Below, piece after piece: positions 51,802 through 59,735 of a stretch of 64,000 nucleotides of DNA; position 1 is the first letter of the stretch; each line of letters begins with the position of its first letter. Origin of the DNA: Aquibium pacificus (GTDB lineage Bacteria; Pseudomonadota; Alphaproteobacteria; Rhizobiales; Rhizobiaceae); the NCBI RefSeq assembly GCF_040839445.1, contig NZ_JBDPGJ010000008.1, positions 62,001 to 126,000 on the forward strand, written 5' to 3'. The notes beneath the pieces are model-generated. The model made no database searches. It saw nothing but the letters and a program-made list of their open reading frames with translations, and was not told where the DNA came from. Position numbers and translations under genes: made by a program.

Positions 51802-52545
51802 TCAGCCCAGGTTGCCGAGTGCCGGAAAAGTCTCCAGCAGCCAGTAGGAGGCGCGCTGGATGCCGCCGGTGAGGAAGAGAACGCCAGCCACGACGAGCAG
51901 CCCGCCCATGATCTTTTCCACGCGGCCGAGATGGACTCGGAAACGGCCGAGGAAGCGCATGAAGGCGCCCGAAAACAGTGCCGCGACGAGGAACGGTATG
52001 CCGAGGCCGAGCGAATAGGCAAAGAGCAGCGCAGCCCCCTCGCCCACCGTCTCGCGCCCGCCCGCCAGCGTCAGGATCGGTCCGAGCACGGGGCCGATGC
52101 ACGGTGTCCAGCCGAAGGCGAAGGCGAGCCCCATGACGTAGGCGGCCATGGCGCTCGCCGGCTTGCCGCCCGACTGGAACCGCGCCTCGCGCGACAGGAG
52201 CGGAATGCGTATTACCCCGAGAAAGTTCAGGCCCATGACGATGATCAGGATGCCGGCGGCGATCCCCAGTTCATGCTGCCACGCGCGCAGCAGGGCGCCG
52301 ATCGTCGACGCTCCCGCCCCCAGCGCCACGAAGACGGTCGAGAAACCGAGCACGAAGGCGAGCGAGGCGGACAGCAGCGCCGCGCGCGTCCCGCTTGCCT
52401 CCTGCTTCGCCTCGCCGCGGAACTCGTCGACCGAAACGCCGGCCATGTAGCAGAGATAGGGCGGCACGAGCGGCAGGACGCAGGGCGACAGGAAGGACAG
52501 GGCCCCAGCCCCGACCGCGCTCACATATCCGACATCGACCGCCAT
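51802..52545 (-). CDS. CcdA/DsbD-like thiol-disulfide membrane transporter
   Basis: 247 aa with six transmembrane segments. The paired cysteines are in 'GALSFLSPCVLPLVPPYLCYMAG' and 'FGWTPCIGPVLGP', as in CcdA, which carries reducing equivalents across the inner membrane for cytochrome c maturation. The start at 52545 ('MAVDVGYVSAVG') is chosen over a longer frame without conservation. Name ccdA is likely but several paralog families share these motifs. Confidence 0.88.
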   Translation of the reverse strand: MAVDVGYVSAVGAGALSFLSPCVLPLVPPYLCYMAGVSVDEFRGEAKQEASGTRAALLSASLAFVLGFSTVFVALGAGASTIGALLRAWQHELGIAAGILIIVMGLNFLGVIRIPLLSREARFQSGGKPASAMAAYVMGLAFAFGWTPCIGPVLGPILTLAGGRETVGEGAALLFAYSLGLGIPFLVAALFSGAFMRFLGRFRVHLGRVEKIMGGLLVVAGVLFLTGGIQRASYWLLETFPALGNLG

Positions 52546-52858
52546 TGCGCCTTCGTCCCGCTTCCGAGGCGACGCTATAGAACGGACGACAACGTCGGGC
52601 CAGTCACCGTTGCGTGGGCAAATTGTCCCTTCTTGCCCGGAATTCCCCGCCTTGGCGTTGCAACGCTCGCATATCACGCAGAAAATCGAAGCGTCGGAAC
52701 GGCCGGCCGTCGATGGAGTTGTTTCCGACACGGAGGCGGATCAATGGCGAAGCTTCGTCGACTGGTACCCGTAATGACCGTCGGCGCCCTGCATTCAGGG
52801 CGATCCGCGCCGCAGATGGATGGCCCGGCCAGTTCGCTTGGCCGGAGATAGGTCGAAA
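52546..52858. other. Divergent intergenic region
   Basis: About 310 nt between the ccdA-like gene and the DUF2937 gene. It must hold both promoters; I cannot pick a convincing one, and no protein-like frame is seen. Confidence 0.4.
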
Positions 52859-53401
52859 ATGGGTGCCGTCTCGCAAAACCTCGTCTTCGCCGGCTCGATC
52901 CTCGGGGCCGTATGCGCGTCGCAGCTTCCCGAGTTCGCGCAGCAGTATCGCCAGCGCATCGGTGGCGCGGTGGAAGAACTGACGCGCACCGTGGAGGGCT
53001 TCGATCGGGATGCGTCGGCCAGCGGGCTGTCGCGGCAGCAAGCCCTGGAGCGGCACGACCGGGCGTCCGATACGCTGTTCCGCACGAGAGGCCAAAGCGC
53101 CAGACGGTCGATAGAACGCCTGGATCGCCTCTCGCGGCAGCGCGGCGATTTCGTCGAAAGCCCGCCGCTCCTGCAACCGCTGGTCCTTACCAGAGGCGAC
53201 GGCGAACTTCTCGAAGGGACCTGGCGCGAGTTCCAGCCGGCCGTGCCGGTGACGCTGGCCGGCCTCGGCTGGGGCCTGCTCGGCTTCGTCTTCACCTCGC
53301 TGATGCTCTTTGCGACGGGCAGGATGGGCCGCGCCTCCTGGCGAAGCGCCCGGCATTTTCGCGCACGGAGACGCAACACCGTCGACGAAACTGCCAGCTG
53401 A
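52859..53401 (+). CDS. DUF2937 family membrane protein
   Basis: 180 aa. The N-terminal 'SQNLVFAGSILGAVCASQLPEFAQQYRQRIGGAVEEL' and the C-terminal segment 'VPVTLAGLGWGLLGFVFTSLMLFATG' (transmembrane) flank a helical charged middle, as in DUF2937. Function unknown. The start at 52859 is the ATG after 'GGAGATAGG'. Confidence 0.85.
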   Translation: MGAVSQNLVFAGSILGAVCASQLPEFAQQYRQRIGGAVEELTRTVEGFDRDASASGLSRQQALERHDRASDTLFRTRGQSARRSIERLDRLSRQRGDFVESPPLLQPLVLTRGDGELLEGTWREFQPAVPVTLAGLGWGLLGFVFTSLMLFATGRMGRASWRSARHFRARRRNTVDETAS

Positions 53402-53621
53402 CGCTTCAGCGCCGACGCGACCACCCCTTGCGGCATTCCCGTGCGAACCGCCACGGGCGCGGATCGATGATCCCGTTGCCTGCGCCCATCCTGCCGTCCC
53501 GTTGGCTACAGCGTTTCGCACCGGCTTTCCGGGGGCCAGGCCGATCGGGATTTGCGGTTGACCGGCGAAGCCTTGCTCCCTATGTTCCGCCGCACTTTCC
53601 GGGGCGGCCGCCGCCCGTCGG

Positions 53622-53697
53622 GAGCGCGTAGCTCAGCCGGTAGAGCAACTGACTTTTAATCAGTAGGTCCAGGGTTCGAGCCCCTGCGCGCTCACCA
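53622..53697 (+). tRNA. tRNA-Lys (anticodon TTT)
   Basis: Acceptor stem GAGCGCG/CGCGCTC, D-arm 'GCTCAGCCGGTAGAGC', anticodon arm ACTGA-CTTTTAA-TCAGT, T-arm 'CAGGGTTCGAGCCCCTG', then ACCA with CCA encoded. 76 nt. The accessory region starts right after it. Confidence 0.97.
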
Positions 53698-53955
53698 ATA
53701 AAATCAAAGACTTAGCTAAAATTGAGCCTTCACTAGGCTTTGTCAGTGAGCAGATAGTACGCGAACCACCGGAAAATCGCGGCGCTTTCGTGCGCGGCAG
53801 TCGGTAAGGTCACTTGCTCAATTGACTCGCGTTCCTCCAGATTCAGGCGCCTAATGGCTAGGCAACGGAGGAGATGGCGAAATTCTCGAAACCTGGCGAC
53901 GGATGACGCGCGCCAAGTCGAAAGAAAGGACCATTCACCAAAAAGGAAAACGAGA

Positions 53956-54270
53956 ATGGACCACCTTCGCTACTCGATCATCCTTGGCATCCTGGCTGTC
54001 TCGATGGCGGGCGGGGTAGCCAAGGCCGAAGTCAAGCGCGGCGATCCCGGAGCAACATGCACCTCGAGTACAGAGACTATAAAGGGAGAGAAAGCCAGCT
54101 GCGAGAGTTGCACGGCTACCAAGTGCGATACCACAGGAGGCCAGGTTTCCAACTGCCGGAAGGAAACGACGAAGACCTGCACGATAAACGGGCGTGTCGT
54201 CACACCCGGTGGTGGGAAGTTCGACAATGTCGCTCCACGCGGCAACACGCTCTACCGAAAAGCAAACTAA
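53956..54270 (+). CDS. Small secreted cysteine-rich protein
   Basis: 104 aa starting at 53956 with AAAGGA about 8 nt upstream. A Sec signal peptide covers residues 1 to about 24 ('LGILAVSMAGGVAKA'). The mature part has six cysteines within about 40 residues ('CTSS...CESCTATKC...CRKET..CT'), suggesting disulfides in the periplasm or outside. No family recognised. It lies in the accessory region after tRNA-Lys. Confidence 0.65.
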   Translation: MDHLRYSIILGILAVSMAGGVAKAEVKRGDPGATCTSSTETIKGEKASCESCTATKCDTTGGQVSNCRKETTKTCTINGRVVTPGGGKFDNVAPRGNTLYRKAN

Positions 54271-54831
54271 AGGGTCCCGATCGCGGGATGCAGGTTGCTC
54301 TCTCAGCGTCGTGATCTGCATGTCCCGACGGAGTGGAAGGGTGGCGGAATTCACGACCAGCTCCGCGACAGCTAAACGTGCCACAAGATTTCGGGTAAAT
54401 CCGAGAGTGTGATGGGCCTAGCGGGTCAGGCAATCGCTGCCGCTGTGGGACGCGGAGCAAAAGCCGAAGGGAACGCACTGGTCGACATGCGACCGGCTGG
54501 AAAGCGAATGCGCGGCACTTGACGACCGGATCGCATCCGAGCTTTGCGGGCTTTTGGCTCGTTTCGGCGGGGCTGGCCGAGGTTGAGGTTGAGCTCCGGA
54601 AGCGCGAAGCCTTCGGCGCGTTGTAGTCGGCCGACTGCATGCAGCCCTCAACAGTGATCTTCCGGACGATACATTTCCATGATGGATCAGTCTGCGGACC
54701 CTGCGACGACGATTCCGCACATCACCGGAATCGCGACGCCATTTCGCCCGAAGCACACGTAGATGTCGGGAGACAGTGGCGATTGTTGCGGCCAAATCTG
54801 AATAAGCATCGCCAACGAGCCACGCGCTCGA
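54271..54831. other. Non-coding or decayed stretch in the accessory region
   Basis: About 560 nt. Several open frames exist on both strands but none has a ribosome site plus a protein-like composition. A plus-strand frame at about 54420-54590 reads 'CDRLESECAALDDRIASELCG' without a start codon and may be a decayed gene. Confidence 0.4.
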
Positions 54832-55467
54832 CTACTCCGCGCTTGCGAGTTGTTGTAGATCGTCCTCGCCTGTTCCCTCCTGGGCAACGGCGGTCGTCGG
54901 GACGGATCCTCCAACCCAAGCGACGACACTGACCAAAGCGTCGTTGAAGGGATCGGTCTGGCTGCGGGCGATCCGCTCAAAATCAAATTCTTCTTCAGGC
55001 GTTGCAAGGAATTTTTGTCCCACCAAGCGGACGTTCTGGCGTGCGGGTGGTATCGGATGTGGTGCGGAAATTCGCTCCCACTCCTGCAGGTCCCCAGTGC
55101 TTTCCATGCTGCGAAGCGGTTTGCTGAGAATGGGGCCCCTATTCAGCTCGGCGCTTGCACTGCTCCTTCGTTTGGTTCGGCACTGTTCCCGCCGGGTCCG
55201 GACTTCGGTACGAGGAGAAGCGGTCACTTCTGTCTGAAGTCGAGCCATTCTGATAGAATGATTCCGACAATCCCCGCCGCGGGTAGCCATGAACCCGTCG
55301 CATCCATCACCACGTGCGGCGGCTACAGCCTGCGCCAGCCGAACGCGGACATCTGGCGAGCGCGGCGCAAACTGTGGCTGACATGGTGACTCTCGAACGA
55401 CCGCACCTGCGCTGGTTGTAAGCGATGTGGCTACAAGAACTGCGGGCAATAGTTTGGCGATAGTCAT
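54832..55467 (-). CDS. Possible exported hypothetical protein
   Basis: 211 aa from ATG 55467. The N-terminus looks like a signal peptide ('IAKLLPAVLVATSLTTSAGA'), followed by a cysteine-containing region ('RESPCQPQF', 'GDGCDGF', 'GGDC'). The C-terminal 'RLVGQKFLATPEEEFDFER' slightly recalls the end of DUF2865-type rhizobial proteins. Codon use is much less biased than in neighbouring housekeeping genes and no ribosome site is clear, so it may be foreign or not a gene. Confidence 0.4.
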   Translation of the reverse strand: MTIAKLLPAVLVATSLTTSAGAVVRESPCQPQFAPRSPDVRVRLAQAVAAARGDGCDGFMATRGGDCRNHSIRMARLQTEVTASPRTEVRTRREQCRTKRRSSASAELNRGPILSKPLRSMESTGDLQEWERISAPHPIPPARQNVRLVGQKFLATPEEEFDFERIARSQTDPFNDALVSVVAWVGGSVPTTAVAQEGTGEDDLQQLASAE

Positions 55468-55639
55468 GGCACAGTACGGCTTCACGGCTCAGCGACTGAG
55501 TCGGACGCGTCCCTTCAGCTGTCTACATTGAGGTTGCTGCGTCCGTAATGGCCGACGGCGCTTCGGGTTCCGAGTGACGCATCCAGCTCGCATCGACCGA
55601 TGCATGGTGAAGCGGCAGTATAAACTGATGCTGTTTTGC

Positions 55640-55720
55640 CGGAGGTTCGGCAACATCCCGCTGGCCGAAGCCGAGGAGCGCTACCACGCGATGCTGGAAG
55701 AACCAGCCATGGCCGCGTGA
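55640..55720 (+). pseudogene. C-terminal remnant of an integrase-core transposase
   Basis: Reads 'FGNIPLAEAEERYHAMLEE' then PAMAA and TGA. The 'PxEAExxYYxxxEExxMAA' pattern is the usual end of IS3-related OrfB transposases. No catalytic DDE region, terminal repeats or upstream frame were found, so only the tail survives. Confidence 0.55.
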
Positions 55721-55893
55721 CTCGGAAGAACGGCCTCCGGCAAATTCGGGGCGGTTCAATGCGTCGACTTATCACGGACGTGCAGCCTCAACGCGGGCGC
55801 CTGAGCAGCGGTGTCATGAGGTAAGTGTAGCCTTTCGCCTTACAGCTCTTGGCGCGGTTGCAGTCGCTCGCGTGCTGCTGTTCGCGAGGGCTA

Positions 55894-57693
55894 ATGTATT
55901 CTGCTGTGCCTATGGTATCTTGCGGGGAACTGGGCTTCCGAGAGGCTTCTTTGGAACGGCGGCTTGCAGCAATTCTATCGGCTGACGTGGTTGGCTATTC
56001 GTCGCTAATGGAGCGTGACGAGTCCGGAACCTTCGAGCGTTTGATCGCAATCCGCAACGAGTTGGTCGAACCAAACATCACTCGAAGGCGCGGTCGGATC
56101 TTCAAGCTGATGGGCGACGGCATCCTCGCAGAATTCTCCAGCGTCTTGGATGCTGTGGAGTGTGCGGCTTCGCTTCAGGGAGCGATGGCGGACCGCAACC
56201 AGAAGGTGGGAGCCAACGAGCGGATAGAATTCCGGATCGGTTTGAATCTGGGTGAAGTCATTGTCGATGGCGACGATCGCTACGGCGAGGGCGTCAACTT
56301 GGCCGCGAGACTACAGGAACTGGCCGACCCCGGTGGCATCTGCGCTTCGGAAAAAATAGCTCGCGAGATCGAAAAGCTCGTCGCCTTTCCCATAAGACCC
56401 CTTGGTACCCGTCGCCTTAAAAACATCGTCGGGGCGGTGCCGGTCTATAGTATCGTCTGGGACCAGGATGCACGCTCCGACCCCGACCATAGGCAGCACG
56501 ACCTTCCGAACAAACCATCGATCGCCGTGCTTCCCTTCACCAATATGAGCGGTGATCCCGAGCAGGAGTATTTCGCCGATGGGCTCGTAGAGGACATCAT
56601 CACAGGATTGTCGAAGATTCCCAGTCTTTTCGTCATCGCTCGGAATTCCAGCTTCGCTTACAAAGGAAGACCGGTGGACATAAGACAGATCTCGAAGGAA
56701 CTCGGCGTCCGCTACGTGATGGAGGGAAGCGTTCGACGCGCCGGAGACAGGCTCCGGATTACCGGGCAGCTGATCGAGGGCGAAGCCGCCACCCATGTCT
56801 GGGCTGATAAGTTCGAGGGAGCGATTGAGGACATTTTCGACCTGCAGGACCGACTGACCGAGAGTATCATAGGAGCGCTCGAGCCGACACTTCGGCGCGC
56901 TGAGATCGAACGCGCACGCGGGAAAAGGCCGGGCAGTCTCGATGCCTACGACATCTATTTGCGCGCGCTCCCGCATGTGCACGCCAATACGCCGGGAGAC
57001 AACGACTGCGCGTTGCGCCTATTGCGCGAAGCCTTGAGCTTGGATCCGGACTTCGCTTCGGCGCATGGCTATGCCGCCTGGGGTTATGAACAGCGCTTCT
57101 TGCGTCGAGGCTTCAACGCCGAAGACCGGACTGCGGCGCTCAGACACGCCAACATTGCATTGGCTCTGGGTCTCGACGATCCGTTGCCGTTGTCTCTCGG
57201 AGCATTCGTGCAGGCGACGATCACACGAGACCATGATCGAGCCATCTCGGCGCTGGAACGGGCCCTGACGCTGAACCCCAACTCGGCGCTCGCTTATGGG
57301 TTCAGCGCAATGGTGCATATGTTCAGCGAAAACTATGAAAGAGCGTGCGATCACGCTTCCAAGGCACTCCGCCTCAGTCCATTTGATCCGATGAACTATC
57401 ACTCCTATCTCGCCTTGGCCTGGGTGCACTTCTTTCGCCAAGAATATGCCGACGCTGCGAAGTTCTCGAACTTAGGTATCCAAGTAAACCCCGCTTTCAG
57501 CATCCTTCACGCCACGCTAGTCGCTAGTTGGGCCAGCCACGACCGCATGGACCTGGCGCGAGCGGCGGCTGCAAGGCTACTCGATTTGGAGGCCAACTGG
57601 ACGATCGCAGCTTTCGTTCGAATGGAAGTGGTGCGACCAAGACTTATGGAGCAATTCGAAGCGGCAATGCGCAAGGCGGGGCTTCCCGAGTAG
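55894..57693 (+). CDS. Adenylate/guanylate cyclase domain protein with TolB-like and TPR parts
   Basis: 599 aa. Residues about 20-190 are a class III cyclase homology domain with the metal Asp31 ('SADVVGYSSLM') and Asp75 ('KLMGDGILAEF'), base-selecting Lys71, and Asn135/Arg139 ('NLAARL'), so catalysis looks possible. Residues about 205-350 form the TolB-like region ('SIAVLPFTNMSGDPEQEYFADGLVEDI', 'GVRYVMEGSVRRAGDRLRITGQL'); the rest is TPR-like helical repeats. Rhizobial genomes hold many such proteins; target unknown. ATG 55894 follows GAGGGCTA; upstream TTG is less likely. Confidence 0.88.
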   Translation: MYSAVPMVSCGELGFREASLERRLAAILSADVVGYSSLMERDESGTFERLIAIRNELVEPNITRRRGRIFKLMGDGILAEFSSVLDAVECAASLQGAMADRNQKVGANERIEFRIGLNLGEVIVDGDDRYGEGVNLAARLQELADPGGICASEKIAREIEKLVAFPIRPLGTRRLKNIVGAVPVYSIVWDQDARSDPDHRQHDLPNKPSIAVLPFTNMSGDPEQEYFADGLVEDIITGLSKIPSLFVIARNSSFAYKGRPVDIRQISKELGVRYVMEGSVRRAGDRLRITGQLIEGEAATHVWADKFEGAIEDIFDLQDRLTESIIGALEPTLRRAEIERARGKRPGSLDAYDIYLRALPHVHANTPGDNDCALRLLREALSLDPDFASAHGYAAWGYEQRFLRRGFNAEDRTAALRHANIALALGLDDPLPLSLGAFVQATITRDHDRAISALERALTLNPNSALAYGFSAMVHMFSENYERACDHASKALRLSPFDPMNYHSYLALAWVHFFRQEYADAAKFSNLGIQVNPAFSILHATLVASWASHDRMDLARAAAARLLDLEANWTIAAFVRMEVVRPRLMEQFEAAMRKAGLPE

Positions 57694-58065
57694 GCAAGTC
57701 CTGACGCCACATCAACATTCGCTGGAGGTCGGGAGCGATGTATGAAGGTGCCACCCGCGGATGCAGCCTGGCCCTAAGACGCATCGACCGCCGCACTTGG
57801 CCCTGCCGTTGTTCAGGCTACCACCTTATATCCCGAGCCGCGCCGCAAGACTCGACCCTCTCACACACGATATGCCGATTCTACGGCGAAGAAGCGCTTT
57901 GGCCTAGGTGTACATACTAAAACCGTAGCCGCAGCGGCGTCTTTGTGCGGGGGGCAATTTGCCGAGAAGAAGTGCTGGACGGACCGGCGCGGCATCGTCT
58001 GCTTCAAACCCGAAGCGCCACAGCGCATCAACCGCCAGAGGCCGGACATGAAATTCAGCAGCCGT
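57694..58065. other. Non-coding stretch in the accessory region
   Basis: No convincing gene on either strand. One minus-strand frame here is the shadow of a tRNA-like fragment (see 58066-58106). Confidence 0.4.
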
Positions 58066-58106
58066 TTGAAGGCCGACGTCAAAGATTCGAATCCCGTCGG
58101 GTGCGC
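58066..58106 (+). repeat. Degenerate tRNA-Arg 3' end (attachment-site candidate)
   Basis: 58086-58106 reads TTCGAATCCCGTCGGGTGCGC, the T-loop, T-stem and acceptor 3' strand expected of an Arg-type tRNA. Upstream, 'GAAGGC-CGACGTCAAAG' recalls its anticodon and variable region, but the T-stem 5' strand no longer pairs and the 5' half is absent. Such T-loop-to-3'-end pieces are typical of attachment-site duplications left by integrating elements. Confidence 0.5.
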
Positions 58107-58269
58107 GAGTAGCGGAGCGCGCCCGCGGGGGTGCTGGTTTTTGTGAGCCGAAATCAAGTTTCGCTAACATCGTGCAACGACTTGTGTGGGGAACAGGGAC
58201 GGGGGCGCCGAGTTGAGCGTCCGTTGGGACATGAGCCTCCAGGCTCCATAACAATCAGGAGAATAACCA

Positions 58270-58620
58270 ATGTCCAAAAAATTCACTCTCGCCCTCGTGG
58301 TCGCTGCGGCAATTTCCGGCAGCGCTTTCGCCCAGAGCAACAACGCTGGCGGTGGCAACAACAGCCAGTCGGAAGGTCTCGTGAACGTCACGCTTGGTGA
58401 CGTAGTCCTGCAGGAGATCGCATCTGATCTGAACGTCAACGTCTCTGAGATCCCGGTGACGGTGCAGGTGCCGGTCGGAGTAGCAGCGAACGTATGCGGC
58501 GTCGCCGCGAACGTCCTTGCGTCTGACAAGAAGGACGAAGGCGGCGCAGTCTGCGATGCCACCTCCTCTTCTGAAGCTCTGACTCAGGTCGTTCAGCGGC
58601 AGATGAACGACCAGGGATAA
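58270..58620 (+). CDS. Small secreted protein with chaplin-like two-cysteine motif
   Basis: 116 aa; AGGAG lies 8 nt before ATG 58270. Signal peptide residues 1-21 ('AISGSAFA-QS'), then a Gly/Asn/Ser linker ('NNAGGGNNSQSEG') and a hydrophobic, Val/Asn-rich segment 'VTVQVPVGVAANVCGVAANVLA' with C76 and C95. The 'VPV..NVCG..VNV' pattern and Cys spacing recall chaplins, the amphiphilic surface proteins of Streptomyces, but that is a visual analogy. Followed by a strong hairpin, so probably expressed alone and abundantly. Confidence 0.75.
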   Translation: MSKKFTLALVVAAAISGSAFAQSNNAGGGNNSQSEGLVNVTLGDVVLQEIASDLNVNVSEIPVTVQVPVGVAANVCGVAANVLASDKKDEGGAVCDATSSSEALTQVVQRQMNDQG

Positions 58621-58629
58621 CCACCTGCA

Positions 58630-58661
58630 GGTTCCGGCGGCATTGCCGCCGGAACCCTTCT
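58630..58661 (+). terminator. Strong hairpin after the small secreted protein
   Basis: GGTTCCGGCGGC (58630-58641), loop ATT, GCCGCCGGAACC (58645-58656): a perfect 12-bp stem 9 nt past the stop. The tail CTTCTGG is only weakly T-rich. Confidence 0.65.
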
Positions 58662-59104
58662 GGGGTGGCCTTATCGCTCGTGCAACTGGCTATTCCAGCA
58701 ACTCAGAACCCAAATCTCTCGCTAGACAGATCGGCACCTTCTCTCTCCTTCATGAGCGCGCACAGGAGATCCCTACCTTTGGGCAGGATTCGTTGTCGCC
58801 ATCTGTTCACGCGGTTGGCCGCCCGCCTCCACCTCCTGTTTCAGTTCCCAGATCGCCGGCCACGCCAACGAGCCGCGCCTTCTTCTGACCAGTCTTCGCA
58901 CGCCGCTTACTTCGACCGTCCACTGTTCCAGTCATTCTGATCGATCGCGGCGTAGAGTGCCTTCCCATCCCCGGCTCGAAACGCGAAAGGGGATTGGATG
59001 CCTGACCCTTTTTGCCACGAATGCTGCCCCGTTAATGATTTTTTCGCACGACCAATCCCATTGTCATCACACGCGCCAATCGAAACGGGCGCGGAACCGG
59101 GGAC
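58662..59104. other. Intergenic stretch without a recognised gene
   Basis: About 440 nt. Open frames read as Ser/Arg/Pro-rich low-complexity and have no ribosome sites. Nothing else was seen. Confidence 0.4.
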
Positions 59105-59449
59105 ATGATGGGCATGAAGCGACTGTCGAAGGGAACGGCCTGCCTGTTGATGGCAACGATTGCCGGGTGCACGAGCCTTCCCGCCGATTATGCCGCCACG
59201 CTGCCCACGAGCGACCCGAAGTGGCAGACGCCGGAGTGCGAGAAGGCCCGCGTGAGGGCCGCGGAATACAAGGACAAGAACCTCAACGTTGGGGTCGCAC
59301 TACTCCTCGGTCCATATGGGCTCGCGATGGCGGCCGCCACCAAGGAGAATTCCGAAAAGCAGCGAAGGCGCCTCGCCCGCAACGTGCACATGGAATGCTC
59401 GAGCCAGCCGTTGCCGCGGAACCTGCAGAACGACGCGTCTAACGCCTGA
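59105..59449 (+). CDS. Small predicted lipoprotein
   Basis: 114 aa (start at 59105; an in-frame ATG at 59114 gives a more usual 'MKRLSKGTACLLMATIAGC' signal). The lipobox is IAG-C22. The mature part is hydrophilic with a short Leu/Gly/Ala hydrophobic stretch near residues 62-76 ('VGVALLLGPYGLAMAAAT') and two further cysteines. No family recognised; likely anchored to the inner or outer membrane after Lol sorting. Confidence 0.7.
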   Translation: MMGMKRLSKGTACLLMATIAGCTSLPADYAATLPTSDPKWQTPECEKARVRAAEYKDKNLNVGVALLLGPYGLAMAAATKENSEKQRRRLARNVHMECSSQPLPRNLQNDASNA

Positions 59450-59735
59450 CGGCGGAAGTCACCTATTCATCATCGCCTCAAGCGGCTACACCCCTTCGAC
59501 GGACCGGCAGACCCAGACGGTCTTCGCGCAGCCCATCCCCGCGCTTTTCTTGACGCCCCCGCCAAACCTGCCTAATCCCAATTATTGGACTGCCACCGAA
59601 CCCTGAGGGCAAGGCAGTTCCGCGGGGGCGTACAAACATGACGAAGAAGGCGGCTGCCATGTCGTTGACGATCCGGATCATCCGGTCGCCACTGCCCGGG
59701 CAGCACCCGCACCGGTTTCTGCGCGGGGCGGACGG

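Noticed and set aside
53622..53697. Duplicate of the tRNA-Lys 3' end downstream as an island boundary
   Set aside because: Reading to the end of the window I found no second copy of its T-loop-to-CCA segment.
54420..54590. Plus-strand frame with 'CDRLESECAALDDRIASELCG'
   Set aside because: Looks protein-like but is bounded upstream by a stop with no start codon; too little to call more than a possible relic.
57861..58157. Minus-strand frame with 'HPTGFESLTSAF'
   Set aside because: This is the classic shadow translation opposite a tRNA 3' end; it led to recognition of the tRNA-Arg-like fragment at 58066-58106.
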